Shown here piece by piece: positions 8,121 through 15,665 of a stretch of DNA of 38,373 bases. Origin of the DNA: JAPLDA01 sp043783155 (lineage in GTDB: Bacteria > Bacteroidota > Bacteroidia > AKYH767-A > 2013-40CM-41-45); contig JAYVZS010000028.1 in the NCBI GenBank assembly GCA_043783155.1, positions 1 to 38,373 of the forward strand. Direction: 5' to 3'. Positions within the stretch are counted from its first letter, which is position 1, and every line of letters starts with the position of its first letter. Both the position numbers and the translations under genes were made by a program. The notes beneath the pieces were generated by a model. The model was not told where the DNA came from, made no database searches, and worked only from the letters and a program-made list of their open reading frames with translations.

Positions 8121-8150
8121 TTACGCATTTTCAAATTTGCAGATTGAATC
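8121..8150. repeat. Spacer word shared with 14607-14650
   Basis: On the minus strand the 30-bp gap contains GCAAATTTGAAAAT, identical to 14 nt in the spacer beside the ABC exporter gene. It is one of several short-word repeats found only between genes or at gene ends here. Confidence 0.45.
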
Positions 8151-9620
8151 TTAGCTCATCCAGTTCGTCTTCGATTCAGGATTCCATTTCACAGTTGTCT
8201 TTTTTAACTTCGTCCAGAATTCAATGGAGCTTTCGCCGGTGATATCGCACACACCAAATTTACTTTCATTCCAGCCACCGAATGAAAACGGTTCGCGCGG
8301 AACGGGAACACCGACATTCACTCCTATCATTCCTGCGCTTGCGCGTTCCATCACCTGTCTTGCAATGCTTCCGCTTTGTGTAAAAACGGATGCCGCGTTA
8401 CCATATTCAGAACTGTTTTCAATGTTGATCGCTTCATCCAGATCTTTTGCACGCATGATTGCCAGCACAGGACCGAACACCTCTTCTTTTGCAATCGCCA
8501 TATCGGGTGTTACAAAATCGATCACCGTCGGGCCGACATAAAACCCATTTTCATGTCCGGCCACTTTATAGTTTCTTCCGTCCACTAAAATTTTAGCTCC
8601 GGCTTTTTCTGCTTCTGTGATATAACGTTCTATTCTTTCTTTTGCTTCTTTGCTGATGACGCTTCCGAGGTTTTTTCCGGGAATAATTTTTTTTGCTTCG
8701 TCACAAATTTTCTGAATGATTGCATCGACGTTACCGACTGCTACCATCGCAGATGCCGCCATGCAACGTTGTCCGGCGCAACCGCTCATGGATGCAGTGA
8801 CATTGGAAGCCGTCATATCAGGATGCGCATCCGGCATCACGATTAAATGATTTTTCGCGCCGCCTAATGCGAGACATCTTTTCAGATTCGCGGTCGCACG
8901 TTTGTAAACAATCTTTGCTACTTTAGTAGAGCCGACAAATGAAACTGCTTCGATATCGGGATGATCACAAATCGCTTCCACAATTTCGCGGTCGCCATTT
9001 ACCACATTAAAAACTCCATCAGGCAACCCGGCTTCTTTTAAAAGTTCAGCAATCCGATTGGAAGAAATCGGAACCTGCTCACTCGGTTTTAATATCATGC
9101 AGTTTCCAAGAGCGATTGCATTCGGAATGGTCCAGTGCGGAACCATGTTCGGAAAATTAAAAGGAGCAATGGATGCAACCACACCGAGTGGTTTATGCTC
9201 CACGCGACATTCTACTCCTCGACTCACCTCCAAAAGTTGTCCTGAGATTAATTGCGGAAGAGAACATGCGAATTCTGTCAGCTCAATACTCTTCTCTACT
9301 TCAGCAATTGACTCATCAATTGTTTTTCCATTCTCTTCATGAACAAGTGTTGCCAGCTCTTTCATGTTTTTTTCGAGCAGCGTTTTATAGCGATAGAAAA
9401 TCTGTACCCGTTCTTTTATCGGTGTTGCACTCCAGGAAGGAAATGCGGCCTTCGCGGCTTTCACAGCTTCATCGAGTTCATTGGCGGACGAAAGCGGAAC
9501 CGTTGAAATAATTTTTCCGGTTAACGGCGATAAAACGTCCATTGATTTTTTGGCACCGTTTTTAAATTTTCCCGCAACGTAATTTTTTACTTCGGGATAC
9601 TTTAAAGTGATTGTTTCCAT
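8151..9620 (-). CDS. mmsA: CoA-acylating (methyl)malonate-semialdehyde dehydrogenase
   Basis: This 489-residue ALDH-superfamily enzyme converts malonate or methylmalonate semialdehyde plus CoA and NAD+ to acetyl-CoA or propionyl-CoA with loss of CO2, the last step of reductive pyrimidine degradation. It shows the NAD-binding PFNFPNMVPHWTIPNAIA and LKPSEQVP, the catalytic Cys286 in GCAGQRCMA, and Asn (GAKNHL) where hydrolytic ALDHs carry the general-base Glu, as is typical of MmsA. The C-terminal PREPFSFGGWNESKFG also fits. It is the first gene of the main cluster, with only the secreted protease gene upstream. Related enzymes serve valine and inositol catabolism; the neighbours point to pyrimidines. 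Confidence 0.93.
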   Translation of the reverse strand: METITLKYPEVKNYVAGKFKNGAKKSMDVLSPLTGKIISTVPLSSANELDEAVKAAKAAFPSWSATPIKERVQIFYRYKTLLEKNMKELATLVHEENGKTIDESIAEVEKSIELTEFACSLPQLISGQLLEVSRGVECRVEHKPLGVVASIAPFNFPNMVPHWTIPNAIALGNCMILKPSEQVPISSNRIAELLKEAGLPDGVFNVVNGDREIVEAICDHPDIEAVSFVGSTKVAKIVYKRATANLKRCLALGGAKNHLIVMPDAHPDMTASNVTASMSGCAGQRCMAASAMVAVGNVDAIIQKICDEAKKIIPGKNLGSVISKEAKERIERYITEAEKAGAKILVDGRNYKVAGHENGFYVGPTVIDFVTPDMAIAKEEVFGPVLAIMRAKDLDEAINIENSSEYGNAASVFTQSGSIARQVMERASAGMIGVNVGVPVPREPFSFGGWNESKFGVCDITGESSIEFWTKLKKTTVKWNPESKTNWMS

Positions 9621-9711
9621 AGGGTTTTAAATAGGACAGCTAAGATAGATAAAATGAGGAGAGATTGAAAGACTATAAAATTACGCTCCGAAAAGTAGTC
9701 TCGTCCTTCAT

Positions 9712-11373
9712 TTATTTTCCCTGACGAATAATTTCAATTGCCTTTTCAAGCACTTCATCTTTTTTGTTCCTGATCCCTTCAATGGTTGGTTTGACTTCAA
9801 TATCAGGAACAATTCCGATGCGCTGAGTCTCTCTTCCGTCAGGGTAATAAACACCAAGTCCTGTCATCCACACTTTATACCCGCCTGGAAAAACAATAGT
9901 TGTTACGTTCCCATCTGCACCTGCCGTCTGACTGCCGATGCTGATGACATTGGGAGCAGTTTGCAAAGCCATGGCCGTAAACTCTGCATGACTTTGCGTT
10001 TTCTCATTGAAGAGTAAAACCACTTTCCCTTTATAATAATCCTTATTCTCACTACCACAATAGTATGGTTGAGTAGGGGTAAAAACTCCCGGGAACGACA
10101 GATCTTGTTTCGTAAATTTCGCAAACGGTTTTTTCTCTTTGTTTAAGAAATCTGCAACCTTGTACATAGTACCCTGAGGATAATTCCTTATATCAAAAAT
10201 AATCGCCTTCGTATTCATCAGGCTGTTCATTATTTTATTCACATCCCCTAATTTAAGAACGCCCATGTTTACATAACCAATATTCCCATCCAGGATTTTT
10301 GATGCGGGAATTGAATCACCGGGAACCCATTTGAATTTTCGAAACTCCCGGTATCCATACCTGTGAATTAATTTATTGAAAGTTGATCCGTCCCGTTCAA
10401 CCTCTGCAAGAATAAAATCAGCACTCCCCTGTAAGAGTAAATCGTGAGAAAGATTTCTCTCCAGGGTTGGCTCATTAGAGGCACCAATGTATTTTCCTTT
10501 CTCTCTTATTATTTTTTCGATGCTTTGGCCATCCATTTTGGTCAACGCATCGCCTATTTGTATGTCATCTATTTTTGCAAGTGAGTCATTGAAAATATAA
10601 TCAACCACTGCTTTACCATCCATGATTTTAATTCGAAATGCCGGCAACCTATATCCAAAATGCCGGGTTATATATTTTGTCATGAAAGATGCATGGCTGT
10701 CATTCGTACTGGCAACAAGCTGCGCCATCGCAAGGTGATATTCAATAGTGTCTTTAGGTTCTTTGAAAGCAGGGATCATCCTGTCAAGAACATGGTTCCA
10801 GTGTTCGCCAACCAGGTATTTATACGGAAAAAAATAGTTGACAATATTCCAATATCTTGAGAGTGCGAGCAAACGCATTTCAACCGAGGGAAAAGCAGAA
10901 TCCTTGTATTCCTTTTCTTTATCAAAATTTACAAATCCCAATCTCAAAAAATTTTCGATGTAATATTTTCTTCCATCGTTACGGTTCTTTTCAATGAAAT
11001 GTAATTGTTCGCTAAGCTTCTTTGTAATGATCGTTGAATCATCCATCCAGCTTAAGTCAAGATTGAGTTTCAGGCTATCGGGCACATACGTGTTGCCTTT
11101 TTTACAGTTCTTCACGCGTCCTAAATCATTTATCCACTCCAGGAAAAACTCACTTAAATCTTCCTTTGAATTTAATGATGACAAGGATTTGACCCGCGTC
11201 ATAAATTCTTTGTCCCAATCAAACTTACCTTTGGATACTTTCGGATGATAGTATTTAAGAAAGCCCCAGACTTTACAAAAGGATGAAATTTTTTCAGTTT
11301 CATTTAAAGCAGTCTGAGGAAACACCTTCACTGTAAGAACTAAAAAAATTCCAATTAGCAGTACTCTCTTCAT
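9712..11373 (-). CDS. Secreted S41-family (tail-specific) peptidase
   Basis: This 553-residue protein has an N-terminal signal peptide (MKRVLLIGIFLVLTVKVFPQ) and is probably periplasmic. A helical N-terminal region (about 25-235) is followed by a PDZ-like segment (about 240-295) and the S41 domain (about 360-545). The likely nucleophile is Ser461 in TQSHAEFTAMAL, with Glu464 close by. GSQTAGADGNVT and YYPDGRETQRIGIVPDIEV are typical of C-terminal processing proteases. Substrates are unknown. It is 91 bp upstream of mmsA in the same direction, but function gives no link to pyrimidine use. The catalytic Lys cannot be placed with certainty. Confidence 0.88.
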   Translation of the reverse strand: MKRVLLIGIFLVLTVKVFPQTALNETEKISSFCKVWGFLKYYHPKVSKGKFDWDKEFMTRVKSLSSLNSKEDLSEFFLEWINDLGRVKNCKKGNTYVPDSLKLNLDLSWMDDSTIITKKLSEQLHFIEKNRNDGRKYYIENFLRLGFVNFDKEKEYKDSAFPSVEMRLLALSRYWNIVNYFFPYKYLVGEHWNHVLDRMIPAFKEPKDTIEYHLAMAQLVASTNDSHASFMTKYITRHFGYRLPAFRIKIMDGKAVVDYIFNDSLAKIDDIQIGDALTKMDGQSIEKIIREKGKYIGASNEPTLERNLSHDLLLQGSADFILAEVERDGSTFNKLIHRYGYREFRKFKWVPGDSIPASKILDGNIGYVNMGVLKLGDVNKIMNSLMNTKAIIFDIRNYPQGTMYKVADFLNKEKKPFAKFTKQDLSFPGVFTPTQPYYCGSENKDYYKGKVVLLFNEKTQSHAEFTAMALQTAPNVISIGSQTAGADGNVTTIVFPGGYKVWMTGLGVYYPDGRETQRIGIVPDIEVKPTIEGIRNKKDEVLEKAIEIIRQGK

Positions 11374-11459
11374 TATTTGATAATCGCGCTTAGGTGATGA
11401 AATTATTCCTCTTTCATGTTTTTTACGAAAAGTTTTAATTCGATCTAATTACTCATTGC

Positions 11460-11993
11460 TCAGAACAATTCAATATTCAATGGAACCACACCTCCATCCC
11501 GCTTCCAAAGGTTCATTCTCTCTGCATCATCTTTTAATCGCTGATCTCTTATTACTTCTTTGTTGATCTGGTTCATGGTGCCGGGAGTGATTATTCTTTT
11601 TCGAAGCTCTTCCGAACTCACCTGTTTACTATCATTATAACTCCTCGTATTATCCGCTCTATCCGAAGAATTTCGTTTCGCCTTCAGAATATAATATTGA
11701 TTTAATTTCTCAATATTCTGATGGTATTGTTTCAGTGTTGCCAGATCAACTTCCTCAACTTCAACAGAGTCTTTCTGAAAACGCGCCGTCACATAAAATT
11801 TTCCATTGCCGTATTTTACAAAACAATAATAAAAGGATGAGTCATTGAATTCCGTAAAAAGCAGGTAATCCTTTCTTTCCTGTTTGTCTATTAATTCACC
11901 GATGATAGGATGTAATACATAAACCGTGTCCTGGGAAAATGCAGTGCTTATTTTCCATGCCATTAGAATTGTTACGATCAATATTCTTTTCAT
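11460..11993 (-). CDS. Small secreted protein of unknown function
   Basis: This 177-residue protein begins with a signal peptide (MKRILIVTILMAWKISTAFSQ) and has no domain I recognise. The first half (DTVYVLHPIIGELIDKQERK, FNDSSFYYCFVKYGNGKFYV) looks like beta strands; the middle (about 85-110) and C-terminal part are helical and charged. It lies upstream of the S41 peptidase in the same direction with an 86-bp gap and may be co-transcribed. Unusually for this window, it has a strong Shine-Dalgarno sequence (GGAGG at 11998-12002, four bases before the ATG), which supports the chosen start. Confidence 0.75.
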   Translation of the reverse strand: MKRILIVTILMAWKISTAFSQDTVYVLHPIIGELIDKQERKDYLLFTEFNDSSFYYCFVKYGNGKFYVTARFQKDSVEVEEVDLATLKQYHQNIEKLNQYYILKAKRNSSDRADNTRSYNDSKQVSSEELRKRIITPGTMNQINKEVIRDQRLKDDAERMNLWKRDGGVVPLNIELF

Positions 11994-12006
11994 AGTTCCT
12001 CCTTTT
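11994..12006 (-). promoter_or_regulatory. Unusually strong Shine-Dalgarno site
   Basis: The minus strand reads AAAAGGAGGAACT directly before ATG. Bacteroidota rarely use such sites and no other gene here has one this strong. Confidence 0.7.
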
Positions 12007-12039
12007 GGTTAATTAGAAGTGATCTCAAAAATATTTTTC

Positions 12040-12098
12040 ACCACAAAGACACAATGCGCTTTGCAAGTCATTTCATTTAATTTCTTTGTGTTCGTGGT
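12040..12098. repeat. Imperfect inverted repeat of CACAAAG words
   Basis: ACCACAAAGACACAA at the left and CTTTGTGTTCGTGGT at the right form imperfect 15-nt arms around about 29 nt. The sequence style (CACAAAGACAC / CTTTGTG) matches dispersed spacer repeats common in Bacteroidota. It lies between the cytosine deaminase and the small secreted protein genes. Confidence 0.5.
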
Positions 12099-12149
12099 AT
12101 ATATATTTTTGTTAGCTAATTTTGAGACACGTTCCAGAGTTTAAAAAAA

Positions 12150-12581
12150 TCACTCCCCGATATCTTCATTCCACAACTCGGGTTTATCGCGGATAAAATC
12201 TTTCATCATCTCAATACATTCTTTATTGTCCAGGTTGATTACTTCAACACCATGCTGTTTCATAAAATCCACAGCACCGGAAAAAGTTTCCGCTTCACCC
12301 ACAATTACTTTTTTAATGTTGAACTGAACCACTGTTCCTGCACACATGTAACAAGGCATCAACGTGGAATACAAAACGGTTCCTTTGTAAGAACCGATTC
12401 TTCCGGCATTGCGGAGGCAATCTGTTTCAGCATGCGTCATCGGATCATTTTTCTGAACCCGCTGATTATGTCCGCGCCCGATAATTTTTCCATCTTTTAC
12501 CAATACAGAGCCGATCGGGATCCCGCCTTCCGAAAGTCCTTTGCGCGCCTCGGTGATGGCGGCTTGTAAGAATTCGTCCAT
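12150..12581 (-). CDS. Cytosine deaminase of the yeast (Fcy1) type
   Basis: This 143-residue zinc-dependent deaminase has the ligands His50 and Glu52 (THAETD) as nucleophile-activating pair and Cys77/Cys80 in PCYMC. The N-terminal GGIPIGSVLVKDG and GRGHNQR and especially the C-terminal FIRDKPELWNEDIGE closely resemble yeast cytosine deaminase (GGVPIGG..., GRGHNMR, ...RPQDWFEDIGE), whose C-terminal Trp/Asp segment closes the active site. It would convert cytosine to uracil. That fits the pyrimidine-degradation cluster 2.5 kb downstream on the same strand and the shared 27-nt leader element with preT. Guanine deaminase or tRNA adenosine deaminase are less likely given that C-terminus. Confidence 0.85.
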   Translation of the reverse strand: MDEFLQAAITEARKGLSEGGIPIGSVLVKDGKIIGRGHNQRVQKNDPMTHAETDCLRNAGRIGSYKGTVLYSTLMPCYMCAGTVVQFNIKKVIVGEAETFSGAVDFMKQHGVEVINLDNKECIEMMKDFIRDKPELWNEDIGE

Positions 12582-12588
12582 TTTTTTT

Positions 12589-12615
12589 AAGTGATTAAGT
12601 TACGAAGTGTCTAAG
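12589..12615 (-). repeat. 27-nt leader element, second copy
   Basis: It matches 2071-2097 at 23 of 27 positions and, like that copy, lies 7 nt before a start codon. Confidence 0.5.
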
Positions 12616-12654
12616 CAATGGGAAAATATAAATATAGAATATTAAGCGACCCTG

Positions 12655-12752
12655 TTACTTCATACGTTCATCTACTTAGTTACCTGATCACTTCGTAACT
12701 CAGCCACCCATCCCCTTCGTCACTTAATAACCTAATCACCTCGCCACTAATA
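12655..12752. repeat. Spacer of ACTTAGTTAC / CACTTCGTAACT words
   Basis: The segment downstream of the ABC exporter gene consists of near-repeated words such as CTTAGTTAC, GATCACTTCGTAACT, CCTTCGTCACTTAATAAC and CTAATCACCTCGCCACT. They are the reverse complement in style of the 27-nt leader element nearby. No gene or terminator is visible. Confidence 0.55.
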
Positions 12753-14576
12753 TCAAACAAAAGACTGCAGATCATATAACTTTTTATACACACCACTTTT
12801 TGTCAATAGCTCTGCGTGTTTTCCGCGTTCTATAATTTCTCCTTTTTGCATGACAATGATTTCATCGGCATGTTGAATGGTTGAAAGCCTGTGCGCGATT
12901 ACAAGTGTCGTACGATTCTCCATCAGTTTCATCAGTGCATCCTGCACAAGCCGTTCACTTTCGGTATCGAGTGCTGACGTTGCTTCATCTAAGATAAGGA
13001 TCGGCGGGTTTTTTAAAATCGCACGCGCGATGCTGATGCGTTGCCGCTGCCCGCCGCTCATCTTCCCTCCGCGATCACCGATATTCGTTTGATATCCTTC
13101 CGGCATGGAAAGAATAAAATCATGTGCATTTGCAATCTTCGCTGCAGCAATCACATCTGCTTCATTCGAGTCGGGCATGCCGAATGCGATGTTGTTGAAA
13201 ACTGTGTCGTTAAATAAAATACTTTCCTGCGTCACAATACCCATCAGTTTCCGAAGGTCGGTGAGTTTATAGTCTTTGATGTTCTCTCCGTCAATCAGAA
13301 TTTCACCGTCATCAGGATCATAAAACCTCGGAAGTAAATCCGCCAACGTCGTTTTTCCGGATCCGCTTTGCCCGACGAGTGCAATCGTTTTTCCTTTTTC
13401 AATTTTAAGATCAATGTCTTTTAATATATATCCTTCCTCGCCTTTGATGTATCTAAAAGAAGCATTCCTGTATTCGACGGAGTGCTTGAAATCTGAAATC
13501 TGAATTGCATGTTCATTGTCACTGATCGTAATTTCAGCATCCAGAATTTTATTGATGCGTTCGACTGATGCCAATCCTTTCTGTACATTTGAGTATGCTT
13601 CGGAAAAAGATTTCGCGGGAGGAATCAATTGAGAAAAAATGGCGATGAAACCAATGAATACAGCCGGCTGAAGCGCAGCATCTTTAAACACCAGCCGTCC
13701 GCCGAAATACATGACCGTTACCAGCACAACCGTTCCGAGAAATTCACTAAGCGGAGAACTCAGGTCGCGCTTGCGATACAACCGGGTCATCAGTTTCCTG
13801 TATTCATCATTTAGTCTCTGAAATTTTTGAACAGAAAAAATTTCTGATGTGAATGCCTTGATAATCCGAAGACCACCCAATGTTTCTTCAATGTTTGATA
13901 TCAACAGGCCCATTTTTGCCTGGCTTTTTGAAGAAGTTCTGCGCAAACTTTTTCCGATCTGGCCGATAATTAATCCGGCAAGCGGAAGCAGAATAAAAAC
14001 AAACAATGACAGTTGCGGACTCATCACCACCATGAAGCCAAGAAATATAAACACGGTGAATGGTTCTCTGAAAATGACTTCCAGCGACTGCATGATGCCC
14101 CATTCAATTTCCTGGACATCGCTTGTCATGCGCGACATCAGATCGCCTTTGCGTTCTTCTGAAAAATAAGTGAGGGGTAAATAAAGAATTTTCTCATACA
14201 TTTTATTTCGCAGATCACGCACCACTCCGTTTCTGATCGGGGCAATGAAATACATGGCGAGGTATCGAAATAAATTTTTCAGGAAGATCATGACGACTAC
14301 AAGTCCGGCAATTAACTCAAGTGCTTCCAGTTTACCGTGATCAACAATAAACTGAGCGAGATAATAATTAAAGTTACCCAACAACACCTTCCCCGAAAAA
14401 CTCCAGGGTGAAAGTTGATAGTCCGTTGCCTGGCTGAAGAGCACATTCAGAAAAGGAATAATCATGGTGAGAGAAAAAAGAGAAAATACAACTGAAAAAA
14501 TATTGAATACGATATTCAGCGCCGCATACCTTTTGTAAGCCTTAACATATTGTAAAAGTCGGAGGTAGTTCTTCAC
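12753..14576 (-). CDS. MsbA-like ABC exporter (fused membrane and ATPase domains)
   Basis: This is an inner-membrane half-transporter of 607 residues. A six-helix exporter domain (about 15-330) is followed by an ATPase with Walker A GQSGSGKTT (near 400), the signature KMSGGQRQR (near 505), Walker B ILILDEATSALD and the H-loop IAHRLST. The family flips lipids, lipid A core or drugs; the exact substrate cannot be read. I chose the GTG start at 14574-14576: the family N-terminus begins KNYLRLLQYVK, and the promoter box TATATTTG lies exactly four bases upstream. A longer in-frame ATG (14666) would translate spacer repeats and is unlikely. The linker before the ATPase contains a TGAAATC word repeat (13487-13506). 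Confidence 0.92.
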   Translation of the reverse strand: MKNYLRLLQYVKAYKRYAALNIVFNIFSVVFSLFSLTMIIPFLNVLFSQATDYQLSPWSFSGKVLLGNFNYYLAQFIVDHGKLEALELIAGLVVVMIFLKNLFRYLAMYFIAPIRNGVVRDLRNKMYEKILYLPLTYFSEERKGDLMSRMTSDVQEIEWGIMQSLEVIFREPFTVFIFLGFMVVMSPQLSLFVFILLPLAGLIIGQIGKSLRRTSSKSQAKMGLLISNIEETLGGLRIIKAFTSEIFSVQKFQRLNDEYRKLMTRLYRKRDLSSPLSEFLGTVVLVTVMYFGGRLVFKDAALQPAVFIGFIAIFSQLIPPAKSFSEAYSNVQKGLASVERINKILDAEITISDNEHAIQISDFKHSVEYRNASFRYIKGEEGYILKDIDLKIEKGKTIALVGQSGSGKTTLADLLPRFYDPDDGEILIDGENIKDYKLTDLRKLMGIVTQESILFNDTVFNNIAFGMPDSNEADVIAAAKIANAHDFILSMPEGYQTNIGDRGGKMSGGQRQRISIARAILKNPPILILDEATSALDTESERLVQDALMKLMENRTTLVIAHRLSTIQHADEIIVMQKGEIIERGKHAELLTKSGVYKKLYDLQSFV

Positions 14577-14580
14577 GAGG

Positions 14581-14588
14581 CAAATATA
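14581..14588 (-). promoter_or_regulatory. -7 promoter box four bases before the ABC exporter GTG
   Basis: TATATTTG matches TAnnTTTG exactly, followed by CCTC and the GTG start, implying a leaderless transcript. Confidence 0.6.
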
Positions 14589-14595
14589 TTCCTTT

Positions 14596-14670
14596 TTAAT
14601 ACGCGAAGACCAATGTGCAAATTTGAAAATATGCAAATGAGCAGATGTGATTGACCAATGAGCCAATGAA
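14596..14670. repeat. Divergent spacer with GCAAATTTGAAAAT / CAATGAGC words
   Basis: The gap between the divergent ABC exporter and rbfA genes is built of words such as GCAAATTTGAAAATATGCAAAT, ATGAGCAGATGTGATTG and ACCAATGAGCCAATG. It shares 14 nt with 8121-8150. The promoters of both genes lie at its edges. Confidence 0.5.
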
Positions 14671-14675
14671 AATAG

Positions 14676-14683
14676 TACATTTG
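14676..14683 (+). promoter_or_regulatory. -7 promoter box four bases before rbfA
   Basis: TACATTTG, then TTGA, then ATG: an exact -7 consensus at the same distance as for the divergent gene. Confidence 0.6.
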
Positions 14684-14687
14684 TTGA

Positions 14688-15050
14688 ATGGATTCAATGA
14701 GACAACAGAAGTATGCGCGGCTGATCCAGAAAGAGATCGGGGAAATTTTTCAGCGTGATGGCTACAATTTTTTCGGAAAAGCATTTGTCACTGTGATGGG
14801 TGCGCAGATAAGCCCTGATTTGGGTGTTGCAAAAATTTACATCAGCATCTTCGGTGTAAAAGACAGTAAGGTTGTACTTACGCAGATTGAAAAGCACACC
14901 AAAGAAATAAGAAAACTGTTGGGTTCAAAGATCCGTCATCAGGCACGTATTATTCCCGAGCTGAAATTTTTCCTCGACGACTCCCTTGATTATGTTGATA
15001 AAATCGAGAAGCTTCTGAAAGATTCGAAACAGCCGCCGACTGAGGAATAA
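14688..15050 (+). CDS. rbfA: Ribosome-binding factor A
   Basis: RbfA is a 30S maturation factor that binds near the 5' end of 16S rRNA and is needed for late small-subunit assembly and growth in the cold. The 120 residues fit the family: RQQKYARLIQKEIGEIFQR at the N-terminus, VTVMGAQISPDLGVAKIYISIFG as the central KH-like strand-helix region, and the C-terminal LGSKIRHQARIIPELKFFLDDSLDYVDKIEKLL, including the ELKFFLDDS hallmark. The first ATG is chosen because the promoter box sits exactly four bases before it; Met4 (14697) is the alternative if the mRNA has a short leader. Confidence 0.95.
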   Translation: MDSMRQQKYARLIQKEIGEIFQRDGYNFFGKAFVTVMGAQISPDLGVAKIYISIFGVKDSKVVLTQIEKHTKEIRKLLGSKIRHQARIIPELKFFLDDSLDYVDKIEKLLKDSKQPPTEE

Positions 15051-15069
15051 ATAGAATCGGGGAAACGGT

Positions 15070-15083
15070 GAATGGGAGAATCG
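15070..15083. repeat. Left copy of a 14-nt word flanking the lipoprotein gene
   Basis: GAATGGGAGAATCG here and GAATAGGAGAATCG at 15637-15650 differ at one position and bracket the frameshifted lipoprotein gene. A further degenerate copy (GAATCGGGGAAACGGTG) lies just to the left. Confidence 0.45.
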
Positions 15084-15103
15084 AAGTGAGGAATAATACT
15101 TTG

Positions 15104-15111
15104 TACTTTTA
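15104..15111 (+). promoter_or_regulatory. Near-consensus -7 box four bases before the lipoprotein ATG
   Basis: TACTTTTA (one mismatch to TAnnTTTG), then TTGA, then ATG, the same arrangement and same four spacer bases as rbfA. Confidence 0.45.
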
Positions 15112-15115
15112 TTGA

Positions 15116-15630
15116 ATGGGAAAATCCGTATTTATAACGATTCTTGTTTTGTCTCTCTTTTCATGCACTAAAGATGAACACCCGACCGTCGAAACCGGGC
15201 CTATTCCTGAACCGTGTTATCAAAAATTTTTAGGAACATACAGGTGCTAAATACAGATAGCAATACCTACTATCAAATAACAATATCAAATCAGAAAAAT
15301 GTCGTTCAAAACGGAGTTGAAGTAGACTCTTTAGTCTTTAACAATTTTGCAACTAAATTTAATTTTAAAACTCCGTTCTATTGCACAGTCGATTCCAATA
15401 ATATCGGTAATTATTTAGATGTACTTGCTCCGTATCCATCCTTTGATTACTCAGGGTATAGGTGGGCTTTGGACATTAAATTCACTGATTCTTTAGGCAG
15501 AAAAACCAGTTGGATTAAAAACGATACAATTAATTTATATTTTAATATGTGCAACATTCAATTTTACATTTACGATGCACAACCATATTATTGTAAAAAT
15601 GTAATGCACATCGCAGTGAAGGAACATTGA
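15116..15630 (+). pseudogene. Frameshifted small lipoprotein gene
   Basis: Translation from the ATG at 15116 gives a lipoprotein signal peptide with lipobox (VLSLFSC, Cys17), then CTKDEHPTVETG...YQKFLGTYR, and hits TAA at 15248-15250 after 44 codons. The continuing protein is in another frame (from about 15240: VLNTDSNTYYQITIS ... MHIAVKEH) and stays open to 15630. Joining the two near FLGTYR/VLNTDSN gives one plausible exported lipoprotein of about 170 residues of unknown function. This is either a real frameshift or a base-calling error. Only the N-terminal peptide would be made as the sequence stands. Confidence 0.7.
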
Positions 15631-15636
15631 AATACT

Positions 15637-15650
15637 GAATAGGAGAATCG
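15637..15650. repeat. Right copy of the 14-nt word
   Basis: GAATAGGAGAATCG, a partner of 15070-15083, in the gap between the convergent lipoprotein and the next minus-strand gene. Confidence 0.45.
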
Positions 15651-15665
15651 GTGATGTTGGAATTA

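Noticed and set aside
14577..14666. N-terminal extension of the ABC exporter to an upstream ATG
   Set aside because: It would translate the divergent spacer repeats; the family N-terminus and the promoter box four bases before GTG 14576 both favour the shorter protein.
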